A stretch of 22,966 nt of DNA from a bacterium (GTDB taxonomy: Bacteria > Cyanobacteriota > Vampirovibrionia > Gastranaerophilales > Gastranaerophilaceae): NCBI GenBank assembly GCA_017444705.1, contig JAFSWA010000016.1, positions 1 through 22,966 on the forward strand. The letters run 5' to 3'. A model generated the notes under the pieces. The model worked only from the letters and a program-made list of their open reading frames with translations, had not been told where the DNA came from and searched no databases. A program made the translations under genes and the position numbers. Positions 6,923 to 15,109 of the stretch are shown here, one piece after another. Each line of letters starts with the position of its first letter. Positions within the stretch are counted from its first letter, which is position 1.

Positions 6923-7975
6923 ATGTCAGAAAATAAAAATAAAAAAGTTGCAGTTGCTCTAAGCGGCGGAGTTGATAGCTCTGTTTCTGCATTATTGCTA
7001 AAAAAACAAGGGTACGAAGTTGTCGGAATCACGGGGAAAATGGTTGACGATGAAAATTTTGAAACTGTCTGTAATAATGCCAAAAGGGTTGCAGATAAAT
7101 TAGCAATCGAACATCATATTTTAGATTTAAGCAAAGAATTTAAAAAAAATATTATTGATTATTTTATAGATTCATATAAAAAAGGAGAAACTCCAAACCC
7201 TTGTATAGTATGTAATAAAACTATAAAGTGGGGAAAAATTCTCGATTATACTATTAATGAACTTGAATGTGATTATATAGCAACGGGGCATTATGCTTCA
7301 ATTAAAGAGATTGACGGACAGTTTTTGCTCTATCCTGCCAAAGACGAAAAAAAAGACCAGCTTTATTATCTTTATGCACTTAATCAGGAGCAATTATCAA
7401 AAACAATTTTTCCTCTTAGCGGAATGGAAAAGTCAGAAATCCGTAAAATTGCAGAGGAAAACGATTTGCCGAGTAAATCTTCAAAAGAAAGTCAGGATAT
7501 TTGCTTTATCAAAAAACCTTATACGACAAAGAAATTTTTACTTGAACATATAACTTCGGAAAAAGGTGATTTTGTGATGGAAAAAACAGGCGAAAAAATC
7601 GGGGTGCATGAGGGTTCTTTTCAATATACTGTAGGACAAAGAAAAGGTATAGGAATTGCATACTCTGAGCCTTTGTATGTTACAAAAACCGACACATTAA
7701 AAAATATTGTATATTGCGGAGTAAAGAATGAACTTTTGTCAAAAGAACTGACCCTTTTAAATTTTAATTTGCACGATAAAAATTTTTCTGACGACGAAGT
7801 TTTGGTAAAAATCCATTATAATATGCAAGCGGTGAAAGCAAATGCAATAAGAGAAAATACTACTGTAAAAATAAATTTCCAAGAACCGGTTTCAGGCATA
7901 ACCTGCGGTCAGGCTTGCGTCTTATATAATATTAACGACGGGCATCTCATCGGCGGAAGCACAATAAAACTTTAA
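6923..7975 (+). CDS. mnmA: tRNA-specific 2-thiouridylase MnmA
   Basis: A 350-aa protein, close to the usual 360. It has the PP-loop ATP site SGGVDSS (14-20), NPCIVCNKTIKWG (92-104) with the first catalytic Cys at 97, TGHYA (121-125), SQDICFI with the second catalytic Cys at 194, and TVGQRKGIGI (236-245). MnmA adds sulfur to C2 of the wobble uridine in Lys, Glu and Gln tRNAs, accepting sulfur by persulfide relay. The start is the ATG at 6923 with only a weak GAG upstream. It stands alone on the plus strand, and its stop is 9 bases from the convergent end of the phosphonate gene at 7985; no terminator hairpin is seen between them. Confidence 0.95.
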   Translation: MSENKNKKVAVALSGGVDSSVSALLLKKQGYEVVGITGKMVDDENFETVCNNAKRVADKLAIEHHILDLSKEFKKNIIDYFIDSYKKGETPNPCIVCNKTIKWGKILDYTINELECDYIATGHYASIKEIDGQFLLYPAKDEKKDQLYYLYALNQEQLSKTIFPLSGMEKSEIRKIAEENDLPSKSSKESQDICFIKKPYTTKKFLLEHITSEKGDFVMEKTGEKIGVHEGSFQYTVGQRKGIGIAYSEPLYVTKTDTLKNIVYCGVKNELLSKELTLLNFNLHDKNFSDDEVLVKIHYNMQAVKANAIRENTTVKINFQEPVSGITCGQACVLYNINDGHLIGGSTIKL

Positions 7976-7984
7976 TTTCTAAAA

Positions 7985-10162
7985 TTATTGAAGCTGAAAT
8001 TCTTTGTAAAAATCCGCCAAATCATTATCGAGCCTCTTGGGATTATTTTTTAACCGTTCAAGATTGACCGAATTTATAATTTCTGTTTTATCTTTTATAT
8101 TAAGTTTTTTAAAATCCGTTTCAAGCCCGATTTTGTCCATTAAATCATTCCAGTAATTTTTAAAATCAACTATATTAAGAAGCTCAAAAATTTCACTCAT
8201 TCTTTGTCTGACAAATTCTACCCCTCTTTTATCAATACAGGTTGTTTCATCAATCTTTAAATTAGCCGAGAATAAATCTCCCATTGAGAGAGCCACTGCA
8301 TGTCCGTGCGGCAGATTATATTTTGAAGTTATTGTGTAAGAAAGAGCATGAGCTGCTGTTGTTCTTGAAATATTAATTGCTTTGCCGGCAAAGTTTGCCG
8401 CTTTCATCATATTATCAGCATAGTCATCATTTTCACTGTTTACATAATTAATAAGATTTTCTTTACATAAAATAATGGCTTTTTTTGCATATTTTCTGCT
8501 TAAAGGAGTTGATTTTACCGACCAATAACTTTCAATTGCATGACAAAAAGCGTCCATAGCTGTACAAGCTTTTAAATACTTTGGATTTTTTTTAACAAAT
8601 TGAGAATCGACTATTAAATAGTTTGGTAATATTGATTTTTCATCAAGCGATTTTTTTACGCCGTTAAAATAAATCACTGCAAATTGTGTAGATTCGGAAC
8701 CTGTTCCCGCCGTTGTCGGAACTGCGACAAGCTTTTTTGCAGTCTTTAAGTAATACCTGAATCCTTTTGCAAAATCTATAACACTTCCTCCGCCTATTGC
8801 AAAAATTATATCAAAATCAAGTTTCAGATTTTTTACGGCAATATCAATTTCCTCTTTCTTGGGATTGGTTGAAAAATCATTATAATAAGTAATTTCACAG
8901 CCATTTAGTTCTTTTTCTATTAATGGCTTGATTTTTTCATAAGACTTTCTGCCAGTAAAAACAAGTATTTTTTTGGCGTTTTCTATTTCCAAAATTTTTG
9001 AAATGTTTTCCGCTGAACCTTTATAACAAAATTCAATCTGATTTAAGTTTTCCGTAAAGATTTTTTTATTTTCCCATGGCTTTTCTTTCGGTCGTCCCAA
9101 ATCTTCTCTTGCACCGCATTTTACCTTAATTTCCAAAAGTGCGGTACAATTATCATTAATAAATTCAGGCAAAATCTTTAAAAGTTCCTCTTTGTCTGAA
9201 ACCGAATAAGCTTTTTTATATCCGCAGTCAAGTGCGACTTTTGAAAGATTTTCTTTATACATTGCCGTGGGTTGAGAACCGACAGAATCATGAGCTTCAT
9301 TATTAAAAACAATATGTTTGAAATTTTTTAGTTCTTTTGTCGCATTTACGGTTATTGACCCCTGATGCATTAAAATTGAACCGTCACCGTCAAAACAATA
9401 GATTGTTCTGTCAGGCTTTTGAAGTGCTATTCCGAGTGCAATAGAGCTTGAATGCCCCATGGAACCCACAGTTAAAAAGTCTTGTTTATGCGACTGACCG
9501 AGACGTTCTCTTGTTTCATAAACTTCTCTTGAAATATGTCCGGTTGTCGAAACAATAACATCACTTTCATTAAGATTTTTAATAACCGTTTCGATTGAAA
9601 CTTCTCTTTTAAGAGAATACGGGCTTTGCTTTTTGTTAATCAAACTGTATTTTTCAAAAGTTCCTTTTTTGATTATAAAAGCATAAGGACAATTTGTTTC
9701 TCTCATATATTGAAAAGCATTCTGCATCTGAATTTTTGTTTTTTCAAAATCTTCTTCCATAACAGAATATTTAATTCCCATAGCGTCAAGAAGTTTACCC
9801 GTAACTTTTCCCTGTTTTATATGTTGAGGTTCATCCTTTTTGTCAGGTTCGCCTCTCCATCCTATAAACATCATAAGCGGAATATTATAAACTTCCTCAT
9901 CAGTCAGCGATAACAAAGGGTTTACGCAATTTCCGATACCGGAATTTTGCATATAAACAAGTGCGGGATTTCCGGTTGCCAAAAAATGTCCTGCCGCAAG
10001 TCCTATAGCATTACCCTCATTTGCTGTTATTGTATGTTCTTTGTCAGTTGTGTTGTCAGTAATATATGCACAAAAATCTTTTAAAAGACTGTCGGGAACA
10101 CCGCAAAAACAATTTACATTATTCTCTTTTAACAAATCAAAAAGTGCTTTTACATTAATCAT
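7985..10162 (-). CDS. Phosphonopyruvate decarboxylase fused to iron-containing alcohol dehydrogenase
   Basis: A 725-aa two-domain enzyme. Residues 1 to about 370 are a thiamine-diphosphate decarboxylase of the phosphonopyruvate type: NEGNA with the catalytic-type Glu at 49, GDGS (259-262) and the NN pair at 287-288 of the ThDP site, and SVGSQPT after it. Residues from about 375 are a group III (iron) alcohol dehydrogenase: GGGS (457-460), TTAGTGSE (483-490) and metal ligands D537, H541, H605 and H619 at FucO-like spacing. The predicted reactions are phosphonopyruvate to phosphonoacetaldehyde (driving the PEP mutase equilibrium), then reduction to 2-hydroxyethylphosphonate. The second domain replaces the more familiar AEP aminotransferase. 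The start ATG overlaps the stop of the PEP mutase gene by one base and has GGGAG upstream, so the two are coupled. The substrate of the dehydrogenase domain is inferred from the fusion. Confidence 0.88.
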   Translation of the reverse strand: MINVKALFDLLKENNVNCFCGVPDSLLKDFCAYITDNTTDKEHTITANEGNAIGLAAGHFLATGNPALVYMQNSGIGNCVNPLLSLTDEEVYNIPLMMFIGWRGEPDKKDEPQHIKQGKVTGKLLDAMGIKYSVMEEDFEKTKIQMQNAFQYMRETNCPYAFIIKKGTFEKYSLINKKQSPYSLKREVSIETVIKNLNESDVIVSTTGHISREVYETRERLGQSHKQDFLTVGSMGHSSSIALGIALQKPDRTIYCFDGDGSILMHQGSITVNATKELKNFKHIVFNNEAHDSVGSQPTAMYKENLSKVALDCGYKKAYSVSDKEELLKILPEFINDNCTALLEIKVKCGAREDLGRPKEKPWENKKIFTENLNQIEFCYKGSAENISKILEIENAKKILVFTGRKSYEKIKPLIEKELNGCEITYYNDFSTNPKKEEIDIAVKNLKLDFDIIFAIGGGSVIDFAKGFRYYLKTAKKLVAVPTTAGTGSESTQFAVIYFNGVKKSLDEKSILPNYLIVDSQFVKKNPKYLKACTAMDAFCHAIESYWSVKSTPLSRKYAKKAIILCKENLINYVNSENDDYADNMMKAANFAGKAINISRTTAAHALSYTITSKYNLPHGHAVALSMGDLFSANLKIDETTCIDKRGVEFVRQRMSEIFELLNIVDFKNYWNDLMDKIGLETDFKKLNIKDKTEIINSVNLERLKNNPKRLDNDLADFYKEFQLQ

Positions 10163-11481
10163 TATTTTGCTCCCGGAATCAAAGTAATAATATCTTTAAT
10201 TTTCATGCAATATTCTTCCGAAGCTTCTTTGCATCTGTGGTTTCTTAATATAGTCTGAGCCGTTTCGACCATAGCCGGATAAGCCGCTCTCAAAAGATGG
10301 TTTGCATAAATAACAATATTCACCCCATTTTCAATGAGTTTTTCTTCCGTAACATGATTATACGATGAGGGTACAACTATCAGAGGCTTTCTGTTCGGAA
10401 GCTGATTATATCTTCTTGTAAATTCCTTAATTTCGTCAAATTCTTTTTGGCGGGAATGAATCATAATTCCGTCAGCACCTGCTTCAAGATAAGTTTTTGC
10501 TCTTTCAATTGCATCTTCCATTCCTTGTTCTAAGATAAGACTTTCAATTCTTGCAAAAATCATAAAGTATGGTGTAATTTGGGCTTTTTTGCCTGCTCTG
10601 ATTTTTTCCGCAAAAGCGTCTTTATCATCCTGTATTTGTTCAACTTCCGTACCAAACAGAGAGTTTTTCTTTAATCCTGTTTTATCCTCAATTATAACAG
10701 CACTTACACCTTCTCTTTCCAAAGCCCTTACCGTAAATACAAAATGTTCCGAAGGTCCGCCGTTATCTCCGTCATAAATAATCGGTTTTGTTGTAACATC
10801 AAGAATATCCTGCATACCTTGCAAACGTGTTGTTGTATCGAGATAACCTATATCGGGTTTCCCTTTTGCGGCAGACTGAGTTAATGATGAAATCCAAATC
10901 CCGTCAAATTCTTCTTTTTTCCCGTTATTATCGACAAAAGTATTTTCAACAATAAGCCCCGATAAACCGTTATGAGCTTCGCAAATTCTTACTATATCTT
11001 TGTTTTCAATAAGTCTTTTTAATCTTTGGCATCTGATTTCGGGGGTTGTGCCGACTTCTTTCAAAATTTTATTGAGGTTAGTTGAAGAAATTCCTTTCGT
11101 ATAAGGGATATCTATAACTTTGCCGCCCCACTGTGCCATAACATCAACTATCTGCTGTCTTGTATGTGCCTGAATACCTGTTTTCCAATCATCACCGTGT
11201 AAAACATAATCAGGTTTTATTTTTAATAAATTTGGAACATAATCAAGAGTTTCTTGCGGGATAACCTTAGTCACACCTTTTACATTTTCAACAACAACTT
11301 TTCTTTGTTCCCAATCCATATAAGGAAGTCTTTTATAACTTGCAATGGCTTTGTCAGTTAAAAGTCCGATAATAAGCTCTCCGCCGCCTTTTTCATCAAG
11401 GAGTTTTCTTGCTTCATTAATAATATTCAAATGTCCTGGATGCAGCAAATCTGCACTCATACCAATATAAATTTTAATCAT
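10162..11481 (-). CDS. Cytidylyltransferase-like domain fused to phosphoenolpyruvate mutase
   Basis: A 439-aa two-domain protein. Residues 1 to about 143 are a TagD/ethanolamine-phosphate-type nucleotidyltransferase: LLHPGH (12-17) is the HxGH site, followed by WEQRK (57-61), GDDW (96-99) and GISSTNL (130-136), the usual ISTT-like signature. Residues from about 148 are PEP mutase: DGDNGG (237-242) and EDKTGLKKNS (265-274), the EDKx(5)NS motif that separates mutase from isocitrate-lyase relatives. The mutase forms the C-P bond (PEP to phosphonopyruvate). The first domain could activate a phosphonate with CTP, giving for example CMP-hydroxyethylphosphonate (inference). The ATG at 11481 overlaps the end of speD by 8 bases, and its AAAGGAGG site lies in the last speD codons. 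The next gene completes the pathway. Confidence 0.9.
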   Translation of the reverse strand: MIKIYIGMSADLLHPGHLNIINEARKLLDEKGGGELIIGLLTDKAIASYKRLPYMDWEQRKVVVENVKGVTKVIPQETLDYVPNLLKIKPDYVLHGDDWKTGIQAHTRQQIVDVMAQWGGKVIDIPYTKGISSTNLNKILKEVGTTPEIRCQRLKRLIENKDIVRICEAHNGLSGLIVENTFVDNNGKKEEFDGIWISSLTQSAAKGKPDIGYLDTTTRLQGMQDILDVTTKPIIYDGDNGGPSEHFVFTVRALEREGVSAVIIEDKTGLKKNSLFGTEVEQIQDDKDAFAEKIRAGKKAQITPYFMIFARIESLILEQGMEDAIERAKTYLEAGADGIMIHSRQKEFDEIKEFTRRYNQLPNRKPLIVVPSSYNHVTEEKLIENGVNIVIYANHLLRAAYPAMVETAQTILRNHRCKEASEEYCMKIKDIITLIPGAK

Positions 11482-11845
11482 TTATTCCTCCTTTATTTAT
11501 GTTTCCTCTTTTTATTACATTAACACTAAACTTTTTAGAATGAAAGTTTTCTTTTAAATATTCAACGGCAATATCGGTATTGCAATTTTTATTGCAAGTA
11601 AAAAAATCAACCGCAGCATAGTTATACTCGGGCCATGTGTGAATTGCAAGGTGACTTTCCGCAATAACAACAACTCCGCTTACTCCGTACGGTGAAAATC
11701 TGTGAAAACATTTTTCCACTATTGTTACTTTTGCTTTTTTCGCAGCTTCAACCATCATTGTTTCTACTTTTTCAACACTGTCAAGAACTGTCTTATCACA
11801 GTCCCAAAGTTCTATTAAAATATGTTTCCCTAAATAATTGTCCAT
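11474..11845 (-). CDS. speD: S-adenosylmethionine decarboxylase proenzyme
   Basis: A 123-aa protein, the size of the short bacterial/archaeal class. The self-cleavage site is in AESHLAIHTWPEY: cleavage between E63 and S64 would leave the pyruvoyl group at S64, with H69 and C84 as the further processing/catalytic residues. It makes decarboxylated SAM, the aminopropyl donor for the spermidine synthase encoded directly upstream: the synthase stop TAA is followed immediately by this ATG. Its own 3' end carries the ribosome site for the PEP mutase gene, so polyamine and phosphonate genes are joined in one message. Confidence 0.95.
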   Translation of the reverse strand: MDNYLGKHILIELWDCDKTVLDSVEKVETMMVEAAKKAKVTIVEKCFHRFSPYGVSGVVVIAESHLAIHTWPEYNYAAVDFFTCNKNCNTDIAVEYLKENFHSKKFSVNVIKRGNINKGGIND

Positions 11846-13384
11846 TTAATTCCAGTATCTCCAACCATTTAAATAATACTCCAATACTTTTGGTCTATCA
11901 AGTGTTGACGGCTCAATATTTTCTCTTTGCACATCTTTTTCGAGTTTAAACGCATTTTTTATTACATCTTTATCAATAAATTTTGTTTCAATGTTTATGT
12001 TAATATCATTAATATCGAATTTTATATTTGATCCGAGAATAAACCCCCAATCACCAAAGGCGGGAACATATACATGATAAGGATAGGTATAATTAAACCT
12101 TGCCGCTTTTATACTTTCATTTATACACCAATATGCCTCAGGAGAGAAAAACGGGCTTGTTGACTGAGTAACCATTAACCCCTGATATGCCAACTTTTTC
12201 TTCACAAGCCTATAAAATTCCCTGCTATACAGCCTTGCAAGTGAAGAATTATTTGGGTCAGGCAAATCAATTATAATCAAATCATAAAAATTATTTGCAT
12301 TTTCCAAAAATTTGAAAGCGTCGTCATTTATAATATTAACTTTCGGATTATTAAAACTGTCGTTGTTCAATTCTCTCAAAATTCTTTCATTTTTGGCTAA
12401 ATCAGTAATTTCTTTGTCTAAATCTACGACAGTAATGCTTTTAACATCATCATATTTTAAAATTTCCCTTGTCGCCAAACCGTCGCCGCCGCCAAGAATT
12501 AAAATATTTTCTCTATGTTTTACCAAATTCATGGGAATATGAACCAGCAACTCATGATACCTGTACTCATCAACGGACGAAAACTGAACATTACCGTCTA
12601 TAAAAAGTCTTATATCCTCTTTATTTTTTGTCATTACAACCTTTTGATAAGGGGTCTGTTTTGAAAAAATTACCCTGTCCTCAAAAATATTATTCTCCCA
12701 AAATTTAACAACTTCTTTTGAAAACAAAAAAAGTCCGGCTAAAAATACAAAAATTAAAACCATTAATGAAACTATTTTTACAACTCTTTTTTTCAAAATT
12801 TTATCTTTAAACCAAATAAAATTAATAATTGCAACGATTAAATTCAAAAATCCCGCAAAAATTGAGCTTTCAAAAACACCTAAAAACGGAAGCAATATAA
12901 AAGGAAAAACAACAGTTGCAATAAACGCACCTAAATAATCCAACGATAAAACATTTGAAATATTATCTTTAAGATTATAATATTTTTCCATAATTCTTGT
13001 TAAAAGAGGAATTTCAAGTCCTATCAGTCCGCCTATTAACAGAATAAGCAAAATCATAACCGGATAATAAACAGCTTCAACAGTGTAAGCAAAATACAAA
13101 ATCGGCACACAAAGTCCGCCTATTACCGCTAAAATTACTTCAACAAGAATAAAATAATAAATCAGGTTTTTGTTTATTAACCTTGAAATTAAAGTACCAA
13201 GCCCCATAGCAGTCATGGTTAAACCAATAACAATAGAAAATTGTCTTATACTGTCACCAAGAAAATACGAAGAAACACTCCCTATCAAAAGTTCATATAT
13301 AATTGTACAAAAGCCGACAATAAAAACCGATAGCAGAAGAATTACCGCTTCTTTTGAAGAAAGTGTATTTTTATTTTCCACCAC
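11846..13384 (-). CDS. speE: Membrane-fused polyamine aminopropyltransferase (spermidine synthase)
   Basis: A 512-aa protein. Residues 10 to about 220 form around seven membrane spans. The cytoplasmic domain from about 235 is a spermidine synthase: FIDGNVQFSSVDEYRYHE (261-278), GGGDGLATREIL (298-309) binding decarboxylated SAM, D321, DD (354-355) and DLPDPN (373-378). It transfers aminopropyl from decarboxylated SAM to a diamine, normally putrescine. The membrane-fused form is typical of clusters with PspA, DUF350 and DUF4178, and the true acceptor there is not established. The start is GTG (13384, or 13381 with better spacing from AAAGG) inside the end of the preceding 82-aa gene. No putrescine-forming enzyme is present in the window. 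Confidence 0.9.
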   Translation of the reverse strand: MVENKNTLSSKEAVILLLSVFIVGFCTIIYELLIGSVSSYFLGDSIRQFSIVIGLTMTAMGLGTLISRLINKNLIYYFILVEVILAVIGGLCVPILYFAYTVEAVYYPVMILLILLIGGLIGLEIPLLTRIMEKYYNLKDNISNVLSLDYLGAFIATVVFPFILLPFLGVFESSIFAGFLNLIVAIINFIWFKDKILKKRVVKIVSLMVLIFVFLAGLFLFSKEVVKFWENNIFEDRVIFSKQTPYQKVVMTKNKEDIRLFIDGNVQFSSVDEYRYHELLVHIPMNLVKHRENILILGGGDGLATREILKYDDVKSITVVDLDKEITDLAKNERILRELNNDSFNNPKVNIINDDAFKFLENANNFYDLIIIDLPDPNNSSLARLYSREFYRLVKKKLAYQGLMVTQSTSPFFSPEAYWCINESIKAARFNYTYPYHVYVPAFGDWGFILGSNIKFDINDININIETKFIDKDVIKNAFKLEKDVQRENIEPSTLDRPKVLEYYLNGWRYWN

Positions 13385-13613
13385 TCATACCTTTCCCTGA
13401 TGCATTATGACCACCCAAACTTTTTTCTCTGACACTCGGCCCGTAGTTTTGGTCATAATGTCTTATGTACCAATATGAATGAGCTCTGTGATAGCCTTTA
13501 TAACCCGAATATCCATAGCCGGTATGAGCAACGTTAAAACAAGCAAAATAAATTACACCAAGCATTATTACCACTATTGCATAAGTAATCATTTCATACA
13601 TTTTAATCATCAT
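13371..13613 (-). CDS. Small membrane protein with Gly/Tyr/His-rich tail
   Basis: A protein of about 80 aa. One N-terminal membrane span (MITYAIVVIMLGVIYFACF) is followed by a repetitive GYGYSGYKGYHRAHSYWY stretch, then NYGPSVREKSLGGHNASGKGMSGGK, a basic Gly/Ser tail. I take the ATG at 13613, about 10 bases after GGAAGAG; a GTG at 13619 and a later ATG at 13601 are alternatives. It overlaps both the preceding 200-aa gene and the spermidine synthase gene. No named family is recognised, but its position between the DUF350/DUF4178-type genes and the membrane spermidine synthase suggests a small subunit of that membrane assembly. Confidence 0.65.
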   Translation of the reverse strand: MMIKMYEMITYAIVVIMLGVIYFACFNVAHTGYGYSGYKGYHRAHSYWYIRHYDQNYGPSVREKSLGGHNASGKGMSGGK

Positions 13614-14205
13614 CGTCACTCATCTCTTCCAATTTATCATTCAGTACGGTAAGTTTTTCTTTAACCCATGTTCCGTTAATAAATACCCAAAACAATAACA
13701 CCAATAAAAAGCATATTGTTCCGACCTGTAAATGAACTATATAACTGCCTCGTTGTTTACTTATTGAAATTTCGGTATTGCTGTTATCGTCTTCATTATT
13801 CAACTGAATATAATACGTACCTTTTTCACTGAATGTTAAATGGACAACCATATTCCTGTCAGATTCAGTCCATTCACCTTCGTCATCATAGCCATGCTCT
13901 TGCCACAAGTCTTTGCCAAATTCATAAAGCGTGTCTTTATCTTTATTTAAAACTTCGCCCGAAATATAGTTAGAAGAGTTGGTACCGCTAAAATGAGCTT
14001 TAATTCTGTAAACCTGACTTTTGTCGTTTATCTCTATCGGACCATAAACATATTCTTTTTTCAAAGTAACTTTATTTTCGGAAATTTTTGCATCTTCAAA
14101 ATATAATGCGGTCAATAAACACAGTACACAAAACATACAAACAATAAAGCAAATATTGTTGTAAAAAAGATTATTTGTTTTTCTTTGCTGAGGATTAATT
14201 AACAC
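13603..14205 (-). CDS. Membrane-anchored beta-domain protein of the DUF4178-associated type
   Basis: A 200-aa protein with membrane spans near 15-35 and 153-174 and a predicted beta-rich domain between them, on the outer face if the first span inserts as an anchor. The domain contains YGPIEI, YEFGKDLWQEHGYDDEGEW and GTYYIQL. These resemble the GPY.I, (Y/E)F..E..YYHG.(D/E)GE.W and G.YYLR pattern I know from the second half of DUF4178-type proteins in PspA/DUF350 clusters (recalled, not searched). Here it would be a separate gene. The acidic tail ends DDDD. The start is GTG at 14205, with GAGGG about 9 bases upstream in the end of the DUF350 gene. Function unknown; a sensor or scaffold role at the envelope is inference. 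Confidence 0.65.
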   Translation of the reverse strand: MLINPQQRKTNNLFYNNICFIVCMFCVLCLLTALYFEDAKISENKVTLKKEYVYGPIEINDKSQVYRIKAHFSGTNSSNYISGEVLNKDKDTLYEFGKDLWQEHGYDDEGEWTESDRNMVVHLTFSEKGTYYIQLNNEDDNSNTEISISKQRGSYIVHLQVGTICFLLVLLFWVFINGTWVKEKLTVLNDKLEEMSDDDD

Positions 14206-14217
14206 TTCTTTTTACCC

Positions 14218-15057
14218 TCATACCAGTGCACTGAAATCGACCATAAAGAAAATAATAAGTGCAAAACAGATTATTCCGATAAATTCTATCAGACCTGCGG
14301 CAACGTTATTTTCTTTTATTGCCTTATTGATATTTTTGACTATGACATTACCTAAAATAAGTCTTACTGCCGGCAAAAGTAAAATTATTGACGCTAAATC
14401 AACAAAATATAAAACCAACCCTCTATGCCAGTCTGAAACATCACCCAAAGTTGCTTTCATTAAGATTAAGCCTATTGCCACAACATTTCCCGCTAACGCA
14501 ATCCCGACCGAATAATTATCTTTTTCAAGTTCTTCGTGAATAGAATAAGGAGTAATCAAATCGTAGATTTTTATAAAAATAAATAAGAATACCATGCCTG
14601 CAAGATAGTAAATAATTGAGGATAAAAGTCCTCCGTATTCACCGTTAACACAAGCCGCAACAATTAAACCCGTTGCTAAATAAAATCCGGCATGAACAGC
14701 CGCAGTACCGATATTTTTATCTTCTAACATCTCTTTTGCGGTACTAAATCTATTGAGCATAATTTTATCTGTAATAAATCCTGATAAATTTACCAAAACT
14801 ATTCCCAATAATGCATATAAAACATACATTAGTAAATCAATTTTAAAGACTTGATTAGAAGGTCCTGCAAATGCCCCGATTAAAACAAAAGTGATTCCGA
14901 CCCAATACCCGCAAAAAGCAATAATCGGGGTCGTGTTCTTTTCTTTTACCTGTTCATTTACCTTAAACGGTGCAATTATATCAAACAAAACTTTTGATAT
15001 AAAAAGCATTATACAAGATACAAAAACATAGATTAAACTTGATAAAACAGGATTCAT
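14218..15057 (-). CDS. DUF350 family membrane protein (YjfL-like, duplicated)
   Basis: A 279-aa polytopic membrane protein with about eight spans. The two halves echo each other: FDIIAPFKVNEQVKEKN followed by a span near 25-60, and YDLITPYSIHEELEKDN followed by a span near 165-200. This fits tandem DUF350 units; E. coli YjfL has one family domain and sits in the yjfIJKL cluster with a PspA paralogue. The biochemical role of DUF350 is unknown; it is thought to be an envelope component. The ATG at 15057 has GAGGAA at good spacing. Confidence 0.8.
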   Translation of the reverse strand: MNPVLSSLIYVFVSCIMLFISKVLFDIIAPFKVNEQVKEKNTTPIIAFCGYWVGITFVLIGAFAGPSNQVFKIDLLMYVLYALLGIVLVNLSGFITDKIMLNRFSTAKEMLEDKNIGTAAVHAGFYLATGLIVAACVNGEYGGLLSSIIYYLAGMVFLFIFIKIYDLITPYSIHEELEKDNYSVGIALAGNVVAIGLILMKATLGDVSDWHRGLVLYFVDLASIILLLPAVRLILGNVIVKNINKAIKENNVAAGLIEFIGIICFALIIFFMVDFSALV

Positions 15058-15109
15058 TTCTAATTTTCCTCACTATTTTTATTTGATAAAACCGTAATCT
15101 GATTAGGCT

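Larger units (their letters stand above)
6843..6933. repeat. Imperfect inverted repeat covering both divergent start codons
   Basis: The left arm (6843-6861) read on the minus strand is TGAGAAATATGTCAGAAAA. The right arm (6911-6933) has the same 19 bases in the same order, interrupted only by a 4-base insertion (AATC) just before the ATG. Each arm holds the start codon and first codons of one divergent gene (alaS left, mnmA right); both proteins begin MSE. The symmetry centre is between the two -10 boxes. Confidence 0.8.

Noticed and set aside
7976..7984. Terminator between mnmA and the convergent phosphonate gene
   Set aside because: Only 9 bases separate the stops and no hairpin with a T-run is visible.
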